Positions 10,701 through 17,880 of a stretch of DNA of 64,000 nt are shown here, piece by piece; the first letter of the stretch is position 1; each line of letters starts with the position of its first letter. This DNA comes from a bacterium (GTDB taxonomy: Bacteria > SAR324 > XYD2-FULL-50-16). The stretch covers positions 1-64,000 of the forward strand of contig JAHJTV010000011.1 of the NCBI GenBank assembly GCA_018829445.1, in the 5' to 3' direction. The position numbers and the translations under genes were made by a program. The notes beneath the pieces were generated by a model. That model did no database searches and was not told the DNA's origin. It saw only the letters and a list, made by a program, of their open reading frames with translations.

Positions 10701-12168
10701 CCGTGATCTCTTCCAGCAGGGCAAGGAATCGTTCAAAATGATCCTGTTTGAGTTTCACCTCACTCAGCTCAAAGTAAGCCTTTTGGTGTTCGCCCTTGCT
10801 CTCTTCATACAGCTGCCTGGATTTTTCGAGCCATTGTGCAATATTGTCGGCAGACAGTTCGCTGGAATCAAGTTTTTCCCTCGCTTCTTCCAGTAGACGG
10901 GTTGCCTGTTGATACAGCCCGACCTGTTTGGAAAGTTCCTGCCAGGCTTGTCCGGCGTTTGAGAGCTGCCGTGCCAGTTCCATCTGCTTGTCGGCCAATT
11001 GACGCTCTTTTAACTGCGCCTCCTCCAATTTATCGTTGATGACCTGAAACCGTTGCTGTGCGGCGGCCGATGCCTCAGTCTGTTTTTCCAGTTCTTTCGT
11101 TTTTTGGGAGATATCCGTATTTATTTTATGGGCAGTTGACCACCTGCTCAGGTGTTCCTTTGCCAGGTCATATTCCCTGTCAATATTTCTGATCCTCTCT
11201 TCCCGGTTTAACTGGTCATCTCGAATTTTAATCAGTTGCGATGATTGCTCCTCCCAGGTGGCTTTATTGCTCTGCTTTTCCTTTCGCAGATCGAGAGCTT
11301 TTTTCTGTTTTTGCTCTGCATCCAACCGAGTGGCAAAAAAAGCTGAAGAAAACATCTCCAGACCGGTCTGGTATACGCTGCGAATAATCTCCCTGGTTGC
11401 CTGGTAGCGTCCGATAGCAGATCGGGTTCTTCTGCAGGTCTGCAGGTTTTGCTCCATCTCCTGAATACCCTTGACCAGCTTGTCGTTCTCCGGCAGTAGA
11501 TAGTCTCTTAAACTGGAATGAAGTGATCTGGATAGGCCACCATAGAGGCTGGTGTGCAGAAGCTGGTTATATTTCTTCCGGTCTTCGTTTTCAACCAACC
11601 GCAAGGGGGAGATCTCATTATCAAACAGAAACCGGAAATAATCCTTTGCATGGCGGAAGGTGACCAGATCGCAGTTTAACTGCTGACAGTTATCCCTGAT
11701 CTCATCGAATTCAAGGATCTCCTGCTGATTGGTTTCGATATTGGTATTGACGAGAAGCTGTTCGACATCTGCATCATGGGCGAGATTGGAGATGGCAAAA
11801 TGTTTTAAAACAACCTGGGGGTATGTTTTTTTGATGAATTGAACACCGATCAGAACCCGATTCCCTTTGGCTGTGATGATATCCAGAATGCTGAAGATAG
11901 GCTCCTCGCTGCTTTTGTCATCCTGACCAATTCTCCCATAAAGACCCTTGTCTTCGTTTTTTCGGCCGGAGACGGTAGTCACATTCTGAAAGTTAAGATA
12001 ATTAAGATCAGGCATCAGGCAGGTGTAAACCGCAATCATGATGGTGGTTTTACCGGTTCCGTTTGCCCCTTCCAGAATTGTCATACTGGGATCAATATCA
12101 AATGACTGAAAAAACATCCCTTTCCAGTTGATGAGGATGGCACGTTGAATGCGACTGTTGCTAATCAT
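7747..12168 (-). CDS. mukB: Chromosome condensin subunit MukB (SMC-like ATPase)
   Basis: A 1473-residue SMC-like ATPase that dimerises and extrudes or entraps DNA with MukE and MukF. It follows E. coli MukB (1486 aa) end to end. It starts MISNSRIQRAILINW, with Walker A GANGTGKTT at residues 34-42 (Lys40, the same number as in E. coli). There is an N-terminal block SLRDYLLPEN, long coiled coils, and a hinge with PEVPVLGKEARGSK. The C-terminal head has signature LSTGESIGVG and Walker B RFLLLDESSRLD. I chose the ATG at 12168, not the upstream ATG at 12198. GGAGG lies 6 nt before it, the reading aligns with MukB, and it overlaps the mukE stop by 8 nt, which implies translational coupling. No JetD nuclease gene follows. 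Confidence 0.95.
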   Translation of the reverse strand: MISNSRIQRAILINWKGMFFQSFDIDPSMTILEGANGTGKTTIMIAVYTCLMPDLNYLNFQNVTTVSGRKNEDKGLYGRIGQDDKSSEEPIFSILDIITAKGNRVLIGVQFIKKTYPQVVLKHFAISNLAHDADVEQLLVNTNIETNQQEILEFDEIRDNCQQLNCDLVTFRHAKDYFRFLFDNEISPLRLVENEDRKKYNQLLHTSLYGGLSRSLHSSLRDYLLPENDKLVKGIQEMEQNLQTCRRTRSAIGRYQATREIIRSVYQTGLEMFSSAFFATRLDAEQKQKKALDLRKEKQSNKATWEEQSSQLIKIRDDQLNREERIRNIDREYDLAKEHLSRWSTAHKINTDISQKTKELEKQTEASAAAQQRFQVINDKLEEAQLKERQLADKQMELARQLSNAGQAWQELSKQVGLYQQATRLLEEAREKLDSSELSADNIAQWLEKSRQLYEESKGEHQKAYFELSEVKLKQDHFERFLALLEEITDEKVLPSIAGEKAREVLNDFFEFEKKIKEVDQIPKRLGEINENIRNQQRLFDGLKSVNLETIQSSGQFDQTRSEITETLKSHQIRLRETRQSFDQKSRELNQLNETLNGLNQKLGNWEDFQSLKIALEDRTARTINTVTELTDLRIHLEEQLQKVNFDKHEISAKQKRLQKTYNTLINEGSTKTGLKSLVDEGYGSLLADKYEEIPLEWAANLESRLGPLTEALVVKDIHKAANELSGAFDRPDEIWLVEESLKEKMPEALELGDSILVKHGDAWRLKRLPEVPVLGKEARGSKLETYGLKIKQLSHELEKNEQTTKSIKESQNILNKLLVHSEFVESGSPVSRINDLKKQHSDLDNELEKLKFTEQRLSDQIEQLENQEDIIRRFYPIKELLNVTDLKDQYQALEEQFNHLEKKETEVRDKRSLYQQLQQGLEFLQHPSFESLEALEKTEHQFRQIMEHQRQAFEVLNRLNEAQSHFQYKDQVTLLEEKESINQHLEKGLTKIETELKSHKAEIEDYTQEMKRETGVSQREQARLNTLKGQLELLQQNLEELGVSDFEKGLQKGEEEVELLAAKKEKLEKELNQILEQRYRLEAEIKQVQDSGKRIASRLKSSLSLSRPSVRKWHAFHSQAKHERNYHRLLADYYGTVRNTNQQPERYWRNVSASQATLLAILENIHDARAVLSKIREITAVEDNEADPAETCLSIWRQLLVYLNQVIPVDLQTDDPEKAQETITQKLETLNQNLEQQERSLRTHVHGIPSHINAEIRKQKSRIRKLNQKLESVKFGFLQSIRINIETQPKLKRFLSILPQQLDIFSEAGEENVSIETLMADLYEREGAGKVKGDLLLDYRHYVGLGIEVKREGNEEYEKVTSTNLSTGESIGVGIAVLIMVLMSWEEQSLHPSESENRGSVRFLLLDESSRLDQKALQTLTDFCQQLKLQLLIAAPSVERSLRGTTHHLTRGYFDGREEVIVRGRRITGPIN

Positions 12169-12817
12169 CATCTTCCTCCGACTCATCGTTGGACTCAAAA
12201 GGGTTCTCTCCTCTTACAATACTTTCCAAGGCTGCCCGGGGATTATCCATATTTCTGATGGGGTCCATAAAACGGAATATGGGTTTACGGGGATAAATCT
12301 TGGTGAAATCGGGATTGATCGATATAAATCCATAGCGGGCTAGCTCCCGCAGCGCCTTTTTTACTGAAAGCTGGAAATTGAGTGCGTCCTGCTCGCTAAT
12401 CGCTTCCTTATATTTCTTTCGTTTTAGAAACAACTGGCTGACCTGTTTTTTCCCAAGCGTGAGTTCTATTTTGTCCATTAACTCCTGAAGATCAAAAAAA
12501 CCGGTTGACTCCAGATACTGCGGATCCATTTTCATTAATGCTAAAAACTGACTGATGATCATGGCCTCCATTCCCAGAGTGCGAACCTTGATTTTACTGG
12601 AAACGGGACGAAGATAATAATAGCCCTCTGTTGCGTACAGCAACTCAAAACCGTACAACTCATAAAACATTTCGATCTTATCCTGGGTCTTGGTAATGAA
12701 ATCGAATGCTTCGATCTCCTCTTCATCACAATGCCAACCGGAACGTAGTTTTATATCCAGATCCGGAAAGATCGGGTCCAGCAACAGGTCATGTAAGTCG
12801 TTGATCTCTTGGTCCAT
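12161..12817 (-). CDS. mukE: Condensin accessory subunit MukE
   Basis: A 218-residue kleisin-associated winged-helix subunit that binds the MukF linker and regulates MukB engagement with DNA. Similarity to E. coli MukE is recognisable by eye: FPDLDIKLRSGWH near residue 20, EGYYYLRPVSSK near residue 65, and IFRFMDPIR near residue 180, which corresponds to the SVFRFGADVR segment. The C-terminus ends in a short acidic tail (NDESEEDDD), as in enterobacterial MukE. It starts 15 bp after mukF with no strong ribosome binding site, and its last codons contain the Shine-Dalgarno of mukB. Being in the middle of an F-E-B gene order supports the assignment. Confidence 0.94.
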   Translation of the reverse strand: MDQEINDLHDLLLDPIFPDLDIKLRSGWHCDEEEIEAFDFITKTQDKIEMFYELYGFELLYATEGYYYLRPVSSKIKVRTLGMEAMIISQFLALMKMDPQYLESTGFFDLQELMDKIELTLGKKQVSQLFLKRKKYKEAISEQDALNFQLSVKKALRELARYGFISINPDFTKIYPRKPIFRFMDPIRNMDNPRAALESIVRGENPFESNDESEEDDD

Positions 12818-12832
12818 AATAGTATAAAGGAG

Positions 12833-14152
12833 TTATTTTAGGTCTGCGATCAGATTCTGCAATTCAAACTCAAGGTCTTCCAGAGGCTTTTCCCAGGAAC
12901 TTGACCGGGAAGGGTGCTGGTTGATCTCTTTTAAAACTAAGTCGATCAGGGTCCCAATATGCGGGTAAACCCGGCTCAAAGAATGTTCTTTCAGAAAGGG
13001 GCGAATAATCTCAACCAGATCAACCGATTGGCTGGAAGCCAGTCGCTGCTTAATCTCCTCTATCATCAAATCCAGAACAAGATTGCCATCGTCATCCTCT
13101 TCCTCAATATCCGCATGACAGGACAGAACCCTTGTGACCTTCTTTTTGTTTCCGGGAAAATGAGTCTCTTTTAAGGTTCTGTATACAGGAGGTTCAAGGA
13201 GATTAAGAAACCAGGGAGATTTGGGATAATGCTGAATCTGTTCAACCAGTCTCTGGGACATCTCCCGATTGGGATCAAACCTGACAATTGACTGCAGAAA
13301 ATCGTTGACTCTTCTGTAGTACTGGGACCATGAACCCACTCTCTCCTTTCCCCATTGTTCCAGTTGATCCAGTCTCAGATAAATACCATCAATCACGGCA
13401 AGAACTCTGGGTTGACTGGATTGATCAGCCGCATCGGAGATCTCGTTCAGCCCCTGTTTAATAGCGCTGTTTTCGGATAAAAGGGTCTGATAGAGTTCCT
13501 GGAGAGTAGTGCTGGTGGTTTCCAGAAGCTCTTCGCAGGCGACAAGAGCCTCCAGCCAATCCTTATCAAGCAGTCGGCTTATTTTATTGCGCACCTCATC
13601 CTGCTCCAGATCCAGACCTTTTTGCCGTTTTTCTATGGCGGTTATCAACTCGGCAACCACATGTTTGAGAGGAAGCCTCACTGATTCCTCCCAAAAGTGA
13701 TCAGATCCACTCGAATCAAGGGACCTTCTGATATCAGAAAGTGTCGATACAATTTTTGCGGCGATAATGGTCAGATTTTGCCTGTTAAGTGTTTCATGAT
13801 GTGATAGGTGACCAATGATCGATTTTCCCAAAGCTGATACATCAAACTGAGGCATTTGCCCCAATCCACCGCCATCCACTCTGATCAGCAGTTGATTCTT
13901 CAATAATCTGTTAATGGCATGGTTGAATCTCTGGGGAAGAGATTCAACCATGCCGCTGGAGATATCGTTGACAATGGCAAATATCCTTTCCAATTCAGAT
14001 GGGGTCAGTATAAAATTTTGCTGAATTTCAAGATAGGTATGAATCCCCATTAAATAAGCAGCATCCAATCTGCTGATATTCAATTTAAATCCACTCTGAT
14101 AGATTTTTTTTACGACTTCCGGAACCGATGGGGCTCTTTCTATCGATTCCAT
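12833..14152 (-). CDS. mukF: Condensin kleisin subunit MukF
   Basis: A 439-residue kleisin (E. coli 440 aa) that dimerises through its N-terminus and bridges two MukB heads. The N-terminal 120 residues read as a winged-helix region with the segment SLPQRFNHAINRLLKNQLL. A helical middle follows, then an acidic linker at about residues 345-365 (HADIEEEDDDGN), and a C-terminal region expected to bind the MukB head. It is the first gene of mukF-mukE-mukB, the same order as in Gammaproteobacteria. GGGGAG lies upstream of the ATG. The promoter should be within the 426-bp gap upstream. JetA-type or MksF kleisins are alternatives, but the companion MukB and MukE are clearly of Muk type. Confidence 0.9.
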   Translation of the reverse strand: MESIERAPSVPEVVKKIYQSGFKLNISRLDAAYLMGIHTYLEIQQNFILTPSELERIFAIVNDISSGMVESLPQRFNHAINRLLKNQLLIRVDGGGLGQMPQFDVSALGKSIIGHLSHHETLNRQNLTIIAAKIVSTLSDIRRSLDSSGSDHFWEESVRLPLKHVVAELITAIEKRQKGLDLEQDEVRNKISRLLDKDWLEALVACEELLETTSTTLQELYQTLLSENSAIKQGLNEISDAADQSSQPRVLAVIDGIYLRLDQLEQWGKERVGSWSQYYRRVNDFLQSIVRFDPNREMSQRLVEQIQHYPKSPWFLNLLEPPVYRTLKETHFPGNKKKVTRVLSCHADIEEEDDDGNLVLDLMIEEIKQRLASSQSVDLVEIIRPFLKEHSLSRVYPHIGTLIDLVLKEINQHPSRSSSWEKPLEDLEFELQNLIADLK

Positions 14153-14578
14153 TGAAGTTTTCTCCCCTGATCCGAAGTTGGAAAAAGCAAACGGATTAAC
14201 ATGACACCACTATGCACGCCTCTGAAATAAAAATGCTTGTAGGCCGTAAAAGAGCTTTTGTAACACAAGACGGATTAAAGCCAAATTCCTATTTTCAAAT
14301 AGTCGAAGGTACCCGGTGTGATTTACCAATGTCAACGAATATTTTTATTGTGCTAACCATGTGATTTTTAACCAAAAAAATATACGCAGATGGTTTTGCA
14401 GGATTTATACAGCCGTTAACTTTCTGAATTTTAAGATTTACAGCTAGTAGAACTTGAAAATTCCATGTTCTGCTGTTAAGCTCATGCCTGAAATGCGGAG
14501 ATCCAATTGGACGGATTAACTGTGTTTTCTTAAAAATCGAGTATTAAAAAGAGAAGCAAACAAAAAAAGGAGAGTCTA
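14153..14578. other. Divergent intergenic region between mukF and the chalcone-isomerase-like gene
   Basis: 426 bp, AT-rich, with no coding frame, tRNA shape or strong hairpin that I can defend. It must hold the divergent promoters of the mukFEB operon and of the gene at 14579, which has a clear AAGGAGAG ribosome binding site at its right end. I see nothing else in it. Confidence 0.6.
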
Positions 14579-15145
14579 ATGATTAAAAAAACCGTAGCTT
14601 TGATTTTTGCCATTCTGCTATGTTTCCCCATTTTCTTATCTGCAAGGGAAATATCCGATGTGGAAATTCCCGAGTCCCTTAATTATGAAGGTGTTCCCCT
14701 GGTTTTAAACGGAGCTGGAATCCGTTCAAAATTCTTCATGGATGTTTATGTGAGCGCCCTGTATTTAGAGATCAAGAGTCAGGATGCTGACATGATCTTG
14801 AGAGATGACAAACCCATGGGGATCAGACTTCATATCGTTTCAGGACTGGTGGATGCCGAAAAATTAAAGGATGCAATTAGTGATGGCTTTGATCAGTCCA
14901 CCGGAGGTAATATTGATCCCATTAAATCCCAAATCAGTCAGTTTATGGCTATCATGGGAGAAAATGTCGTGAAAGGCGATTTTTTTGATTTCATTTATCT
15001 GCCTGATGTTGGTCTCAAAGTATACAAAAACACAGCCTATACAGAAGATATCAAAGGATTAAACTTTAAACGTGCATTTTTCGGAATCTGGCTGGGTGAT
15101 GATCCCGCAGATGATGATCTGAAAGAAGAGATGCTGGGACTTTAA
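14579..15145 (+). CDS. Secreted chalcone-isomerase-like protein
   Basis: A 188-residue exported protein. Residues 1-22 are a signal peptide (MIKKTVALIFAILLCFPIFL then SAR). The mature part fits the bacterial chalcone-isomerase-like family: IPESLNYEGVPLVLNGAG near residue 28, FFMDVYVSALYLE near 50, and FKRAFFGIWLGDDPADDDLK at the end. The bacterial members are periplasmic, are not shown to isomerise chalcones, and may bind fatty acids. A good AAGGAG ribosome binding site precedes the ATG. It is monocistronic, and an inverted repeat that may terminate transcription lies 40-70 bp downstream. Confidence 0.88.
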   Translation: MIKKTVALIFAILLCFPIFLSAREISDVEIPESLNYEGVPLVLNGAGIRSKFFMDVYVSALYLEIKSQDADMILRDDKPMGIRLHIVSGLVDAEKLKDAISDGFDQSTGGNIDPIKSQISQFMAIMGENVVKGDFFDFIYLPDVGLKVYKNTAYTEDIKGLNFKRAFFGIWLGDDPADDDLKEEMLGL

Positions 15146-15181
15146 AAACAAAACATCACTCTTGTAAATACCCTTTCTATT

Positions 15182-15218
15182 AAACCGGTTATTTGGCTTT
15201 CCAGTCGCTAACCGGTTT
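15182..15218 (+). terminator. Inverted repeat after the chalcone-isomerase-like gene
   Basis: Perfect 10-bp inverted repeat AAACCGGTTA / TAACCGGTTT with a 17-base loop, 37 bp past the stop codon. A few T residues follow, but there is no long U-tract, so this is a possible and not a certain intrinsic terminator. Confidence 0.45.
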
Positions 15219-15420
15219 TAACCAAAACCGGCAAATTTTATCCAATCCCTCGTATTTATTCCCACAGTAGCCTCACAAATCTACCAATTAATCAGTCAAT
15301 CCTCAGCCATTACTGACGTGCTCGCAAAGCTTTGACTGATTGAGATGATAATTTGATTCAGTTTTTATGATTCGAGTTTCTTAATCCTGGCAATTTAAAA
15401 TTTCCTGCTGATGAAAAAAT

Positions 15421-15486
15421 GGTAGGGTGGCCTTACATGTCCGCCTTTGAGCTTGTACTGGCGGGGATGTAACCCCGCCCTACCAT
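15421..15486. repeat. GGTAGGG dispersed hairpin element, copy 1
   Basis: 66-bp element bounded by GGTAGGGTGG on the left and CCGCCCTACC on the right. Its two arms of about 25 bases are imperfect inverted copies of each other. The flank ATATTCCCTGCTCTT after the right arm is also found after other copies (23571 on, 29120 on), so the repeated unit is slightly longer than the hairpin. Confidence 0.85.
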
Positions 15487-15524
15487 ATTCCCTGCTCTTG
15501 GCAAAATATGCTTATTTAAGCGCT

Positions 15525-15562
15525 TATGGGATGTAAGACCGCTCTACCAAACTCCCTGCTCT
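15525..15562. repeat. GGTAGGG element, partial copy 1b
   Basis: The sequence ATGTAAGACCGCTCTACCAA followed by ACTCCCTGCTCTT is a degenerate direct repeat of the right half of the element at 15421-15486 plus its flank. The left half is missing. Confidence 0.6.
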
Positions 15563-15689
15563 TTCTTCTTTTCATAAACTGGTGCAGGCTTCTTCCAAAA
15601 AAAATGATTGACAGGTTTGAGTTAGGTTATTAGTGTATTAGTCAGATAGCACACTAAAGCTATAAAACATGAATCCATAAGGAGTTCTT

Positions 15690-16523
15690 ATGATTGAAGT
15701 AAATAATCTGACTTTTGAGTATGGTGCCCAGGCTTTATTCAACGGTTTGAATGTGGGATTTGAGAAAGGCAGGATATATGGGGTGTTGGGTAAAAACGGG
15801 GCTGGCAAAACCACCCTGCTGAAAATAATCTGTGGATTATTGAAACCCAAACAGGGGACAAGCTCGGTTCTGGGAAGATCAAGTTTAAAAAAGTCGCCGC
15901 AGTTACTAAAGGATATTTATTTTATTCCCGAGTCCTACTATTTGCCGCCGGTAACCATTGAAAAGTATGAGAAGCTCCATGCCTCGTTTTATGATCGGTT
16001 TGATTCGGATCTGTTTGGTCATTACCTCAAAGAGATGGAACTGGACAGGAAGCAGATGTTGAACAGTCTCTCCTACGGTCTGACCAAACGGTTTTTACTG
16101 GCGTTCGGACTGGCAACCAACAGCCGTATCTTACTATTGGATGAGCCTTCCAACGGGCTGGATATTCCTTCGAAGAGGGTCTTTCGGAAGTTATTGGCGG
16201 GAGCGATTACTCCGGATAGGACATTCATTATTGCGACTCACCAGATAAAAGAGATGGAGGCGCTTTTTGATCACCTGGTTTTTATTGATCAGGGAAAGAT
16301 GCTGCTTTCCAAGCCAATATTTGAAATTGCGCAAAAACTAAGATTCAAGACCGTCTCCACAATGGAAGAGGTAGGCAGAGTCTTGTACAAGGAAGAGATC
16401 CCGGGAGGTTATGCGGTGATTGAGAAAAATGAATCGGGAGAGGAATACACAGTTGATATTGAGTTTTTATTTAATGCTGTAACAGGATCATCAAACGAAG
16501 TTATTTCGGAATTAAGTTTATAA
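15690..16523 (+). CDS. ABC transporter ATP-binding protein
   Basis: A 277-residue ATPase that energises a two-component ABC exporter with the membrane protein encoded next. Walker A is GKNGAGKTT (Lys40) and Walker B is ILLLDEPSNGLD. The signature is unusual, LSYGLTKR in place of LSGGQ, as seen in some YtrB/BcrA-type subunits. A switch His is present (IIATHQIKEME). The C-terminal about 60 residues are accessory. An AAGGAG ribosome binding site precedes the ATG. With the downstream permease and GntR regulator it has the layout of Ytr-like systems, in which a GntR repressor controls an exporter induced by cell-envelope stress. The substrate is not known. Confidence 0.92.
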   Translation: MIEVNNLTFEYGAQALFNGLNVGFEKGRIYGVLGKNGAGKTTLLKIICGLLKPKQGTSSVLGRSSLKKSPQLLKDIYFIPESYYLPPVTIEKYEKLHASFYDRFDSDLFGHYLKEMELDRKQMLNSLSYGLTKRFLLAFGLATNSRILLLDEPSNGLDIPSKRVFRKLLAGAITPDRTFIIATHQIKEMEALFDHLVFIDQGKMLLSKPIFEIAQKLRFKTVSTMEEVGRVLYKEEIPGGYAVIEKNESGEEYTVDIEFLFNAVTGSSNEVISELSL

Positions 16524-16537
16524 TAAGGAGTCAAACA

Positions 16538-17308
16538 GTGGAATTAATTCTAGACAGGTTCAATCTGAAACGGGTGATCGGTTTATCAAAAATCGCAGTT
16601 GTGGATGAATGGCGTCCCTATTTGTTGACAGGAACGATCATCGGGCTTCTGATCTTTTTCAGCGGAGTTTTTTTAAAAAGCGCATCCATCGGTTTTTTAT
16701 TAAATATTATGTTATTGGCAGGGATTGTTCAGGTGAGCAAGGTTTTTTCCGAAACTCATCAGAAGGAGAAGGGGATCTACTATTTCATGCTGCCTGCATC
16801 CATCGAGGAAAAATATCTGGTTAAACTGCTGTCAACACTAATCGGTTATTACATCTTTGCCTTGCTGGTTTGTCTGCTCAGTAACCAGTTGTCTATTCTG
16901 ATAGCAGGATTCTTGTATCAATCATCTGATATTCCCGGTTTCAACCCTTTACAGCCGGAGTTTTTTGAAAGGTTCAAGCTCTATCTGTTTTTTCATTCGA
17001 TATTTTTTGCCGGATCATTGTTCTTCAGAAAAAACAGCTTTTTAAAGACCGTACTTGTTTTTTTTGCTGTTTCCATCCTATTAACCATAAGTGCAGGATC
17101 TTATCTGAAAAACCTATTCGTTCAATCACGATCGGGTCAATCGAGCTTCTACCTCCATTTTGACAGCATGGGTGACATTACCCAGGGGATTGGTGGATCT
17201 CTTGGCTCTTATGTCGCTACTTTACAAGTGGTAGCTTTTGTTGTGATACCTCTGGTACTTTATGGTGTCTCTTTCCTGAAATTCAAAAACTCAGAGATCC
17301 GAGGATAA
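16538..17308 (+). CDS. ABC transporter membrane subunit
   Basis: A 256-residue integral membrane protein with about six hydrophobic segments (for example LLTGTIIGLLIFFSGVF near residue 28, GFLLNIMLLAGIVQV near 52, VVAFVVIPLVLYGVSF near the C-terminus). It lies 14 bp downstream of the ATPase and starts with GTG behind AAGGAG. Its stop codon overlaps the ATG of the GntR gene by one base (TAATG), so translation of the three genes is coupled. It resembles ABC-2 type permeases of bacitracin- or Ytr-like exporters only loosely; the assignment rests on topology and on being between the ATPase and the regulator. Confidence 0.82.
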   Translation: MELILDRFNLKRVIGLSKIAVVDEWRPYLLTGTIIGLLIFFSGVFLKSASIGFLLNIMLLAGIVQVSKVFSETHQKEKGIYYFMLPASIEEKYLVKLLSTLIGYYIFALLVCLLSNQLSILIAGFLYQSSDIPGFNPLQPEFFERFKLYLFFHSIFFAGSLFFRKNSFLKTVLVFFAVSILLTISAGSYLKNLFVQSRSGQSSFYLHFDSMGDITQGIGGSLGSYVATLQVVAFVVIPLVLYGVSFLKFKNSEIRG

Positions 17309-17673
17309 TGAACTTTACAAATGAAAAGGCAATATTTCTACAGATAGCGGATCACTTTTTTGACTCAATTTTGGCGGGAAAATGGCCGGAGGGAGAACGT
17401 ATTCCTTCGGTGCGGGAGATGGCATTGGCAATGGAGGTGAATCCCAACACCATTATGAGAACCTACTCCTACCTGCAGGATAATGATGTGGTTTTTAATC
17501 GCCGGGGATTGGGATATTTTGTCTCCCCTTCCGCTAAAGAAAGGGTTAAGGCTATAAAACGAAACAATCTTATTGAGAATGAACTTCCCAAACTTTTTGA
17601 AGCGATGAGATTGCTGGAGATAGATTTTGAAGAGTTAAGAGAATTGTTCAGTATCCATCATTCCAAGCTTTAG
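17308..17673 (+). CDS. GntR-family regulator (YtrA type)
   Basis: A 121-residue short GntR regulator. The N-terminal winged helix is typical: FDSILAGKWPEGERIPSVRE, then MEVNPNTIMRTYSYL as recognition helix, and a wing ending in GLGYFVS. It lacks a large ligand-binding domain, having only about 45 C-terminal residues, which is the YtrA subfamily pattern of regulators that control an adjacent ABC transporter. Unusually for such systems it is the last gene of its operon, overlapping the permease stop by one base. A strong terminator follows at 17698-17762. It probably autoregulates the operon from a site upstream of 15690. Confidence 0.9.
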   Translation: MNFTNEKAIFLQIADHFFDSILAGKWPEGERIPSVREMALAMEVNPNTIMRTYSYLQDNDVVFNRRGLGYFVSPSAKERVKAIKRNNLIENELPKLFEAMRLLEIDFEELRELFSIHHSKL

Positions 17674-17697
17674 TTCCCCCAAACAATATCCCCGATT

Positions 17698-17762
17698 GGA
17701 GAGCCCAAAGTCACTGGTTTTCATTCTCGAAAGTGACCAAGCTCTCCTTATTCTTTTTTTCC
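17698..17762 (+). terminator. Rho-independent terminator of the ABC/GntR operon
   Basis: Outer stem GGAGAGC / GCTCTCC (17698-17704 with 17741-17747) and inner stem GTCACT / AGTGAC (17710-17715 with 17732-17737), followed at once by a T-rich run to 17762. This is the clearest classical terminator in the window. Confidence 0.85.
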
Positions 17763-17880
17763 TTAAAATCAGAATTTTTTAAACTGGAATGGAGCTTTCG
17801 ATTTTGCTACCATATAAAATACAACGAATTTGATTACTTATTTGTCTTGATAACAGTCAGACTTAAATTGGAAATAGGCT

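Larger units (their letters stand above)
15146..15689. other. Intergenic region with a possible terminator and repeat elements
   Basis: 544 bp holding a 10-bp inverted repeat just after the upstream gene, one full copy of the GGTAGGG hairpin element (15421-15486) and a partial second copy (15525-15562). An AAGGAG ribosome binding site for the ABC transporter gene ends the region. No coding sequence is seen. Confidence 0.7.

Noticed and set aside
7747-14152. Wadjet (JetABCD) plasmid-defence system
   Set aside because: The three subunits are Muk type by direct motif comparison and no topoisomerase-VI-like JetD gene is next to them. The gene after mukB is a DUF362 ferredoxin protein.
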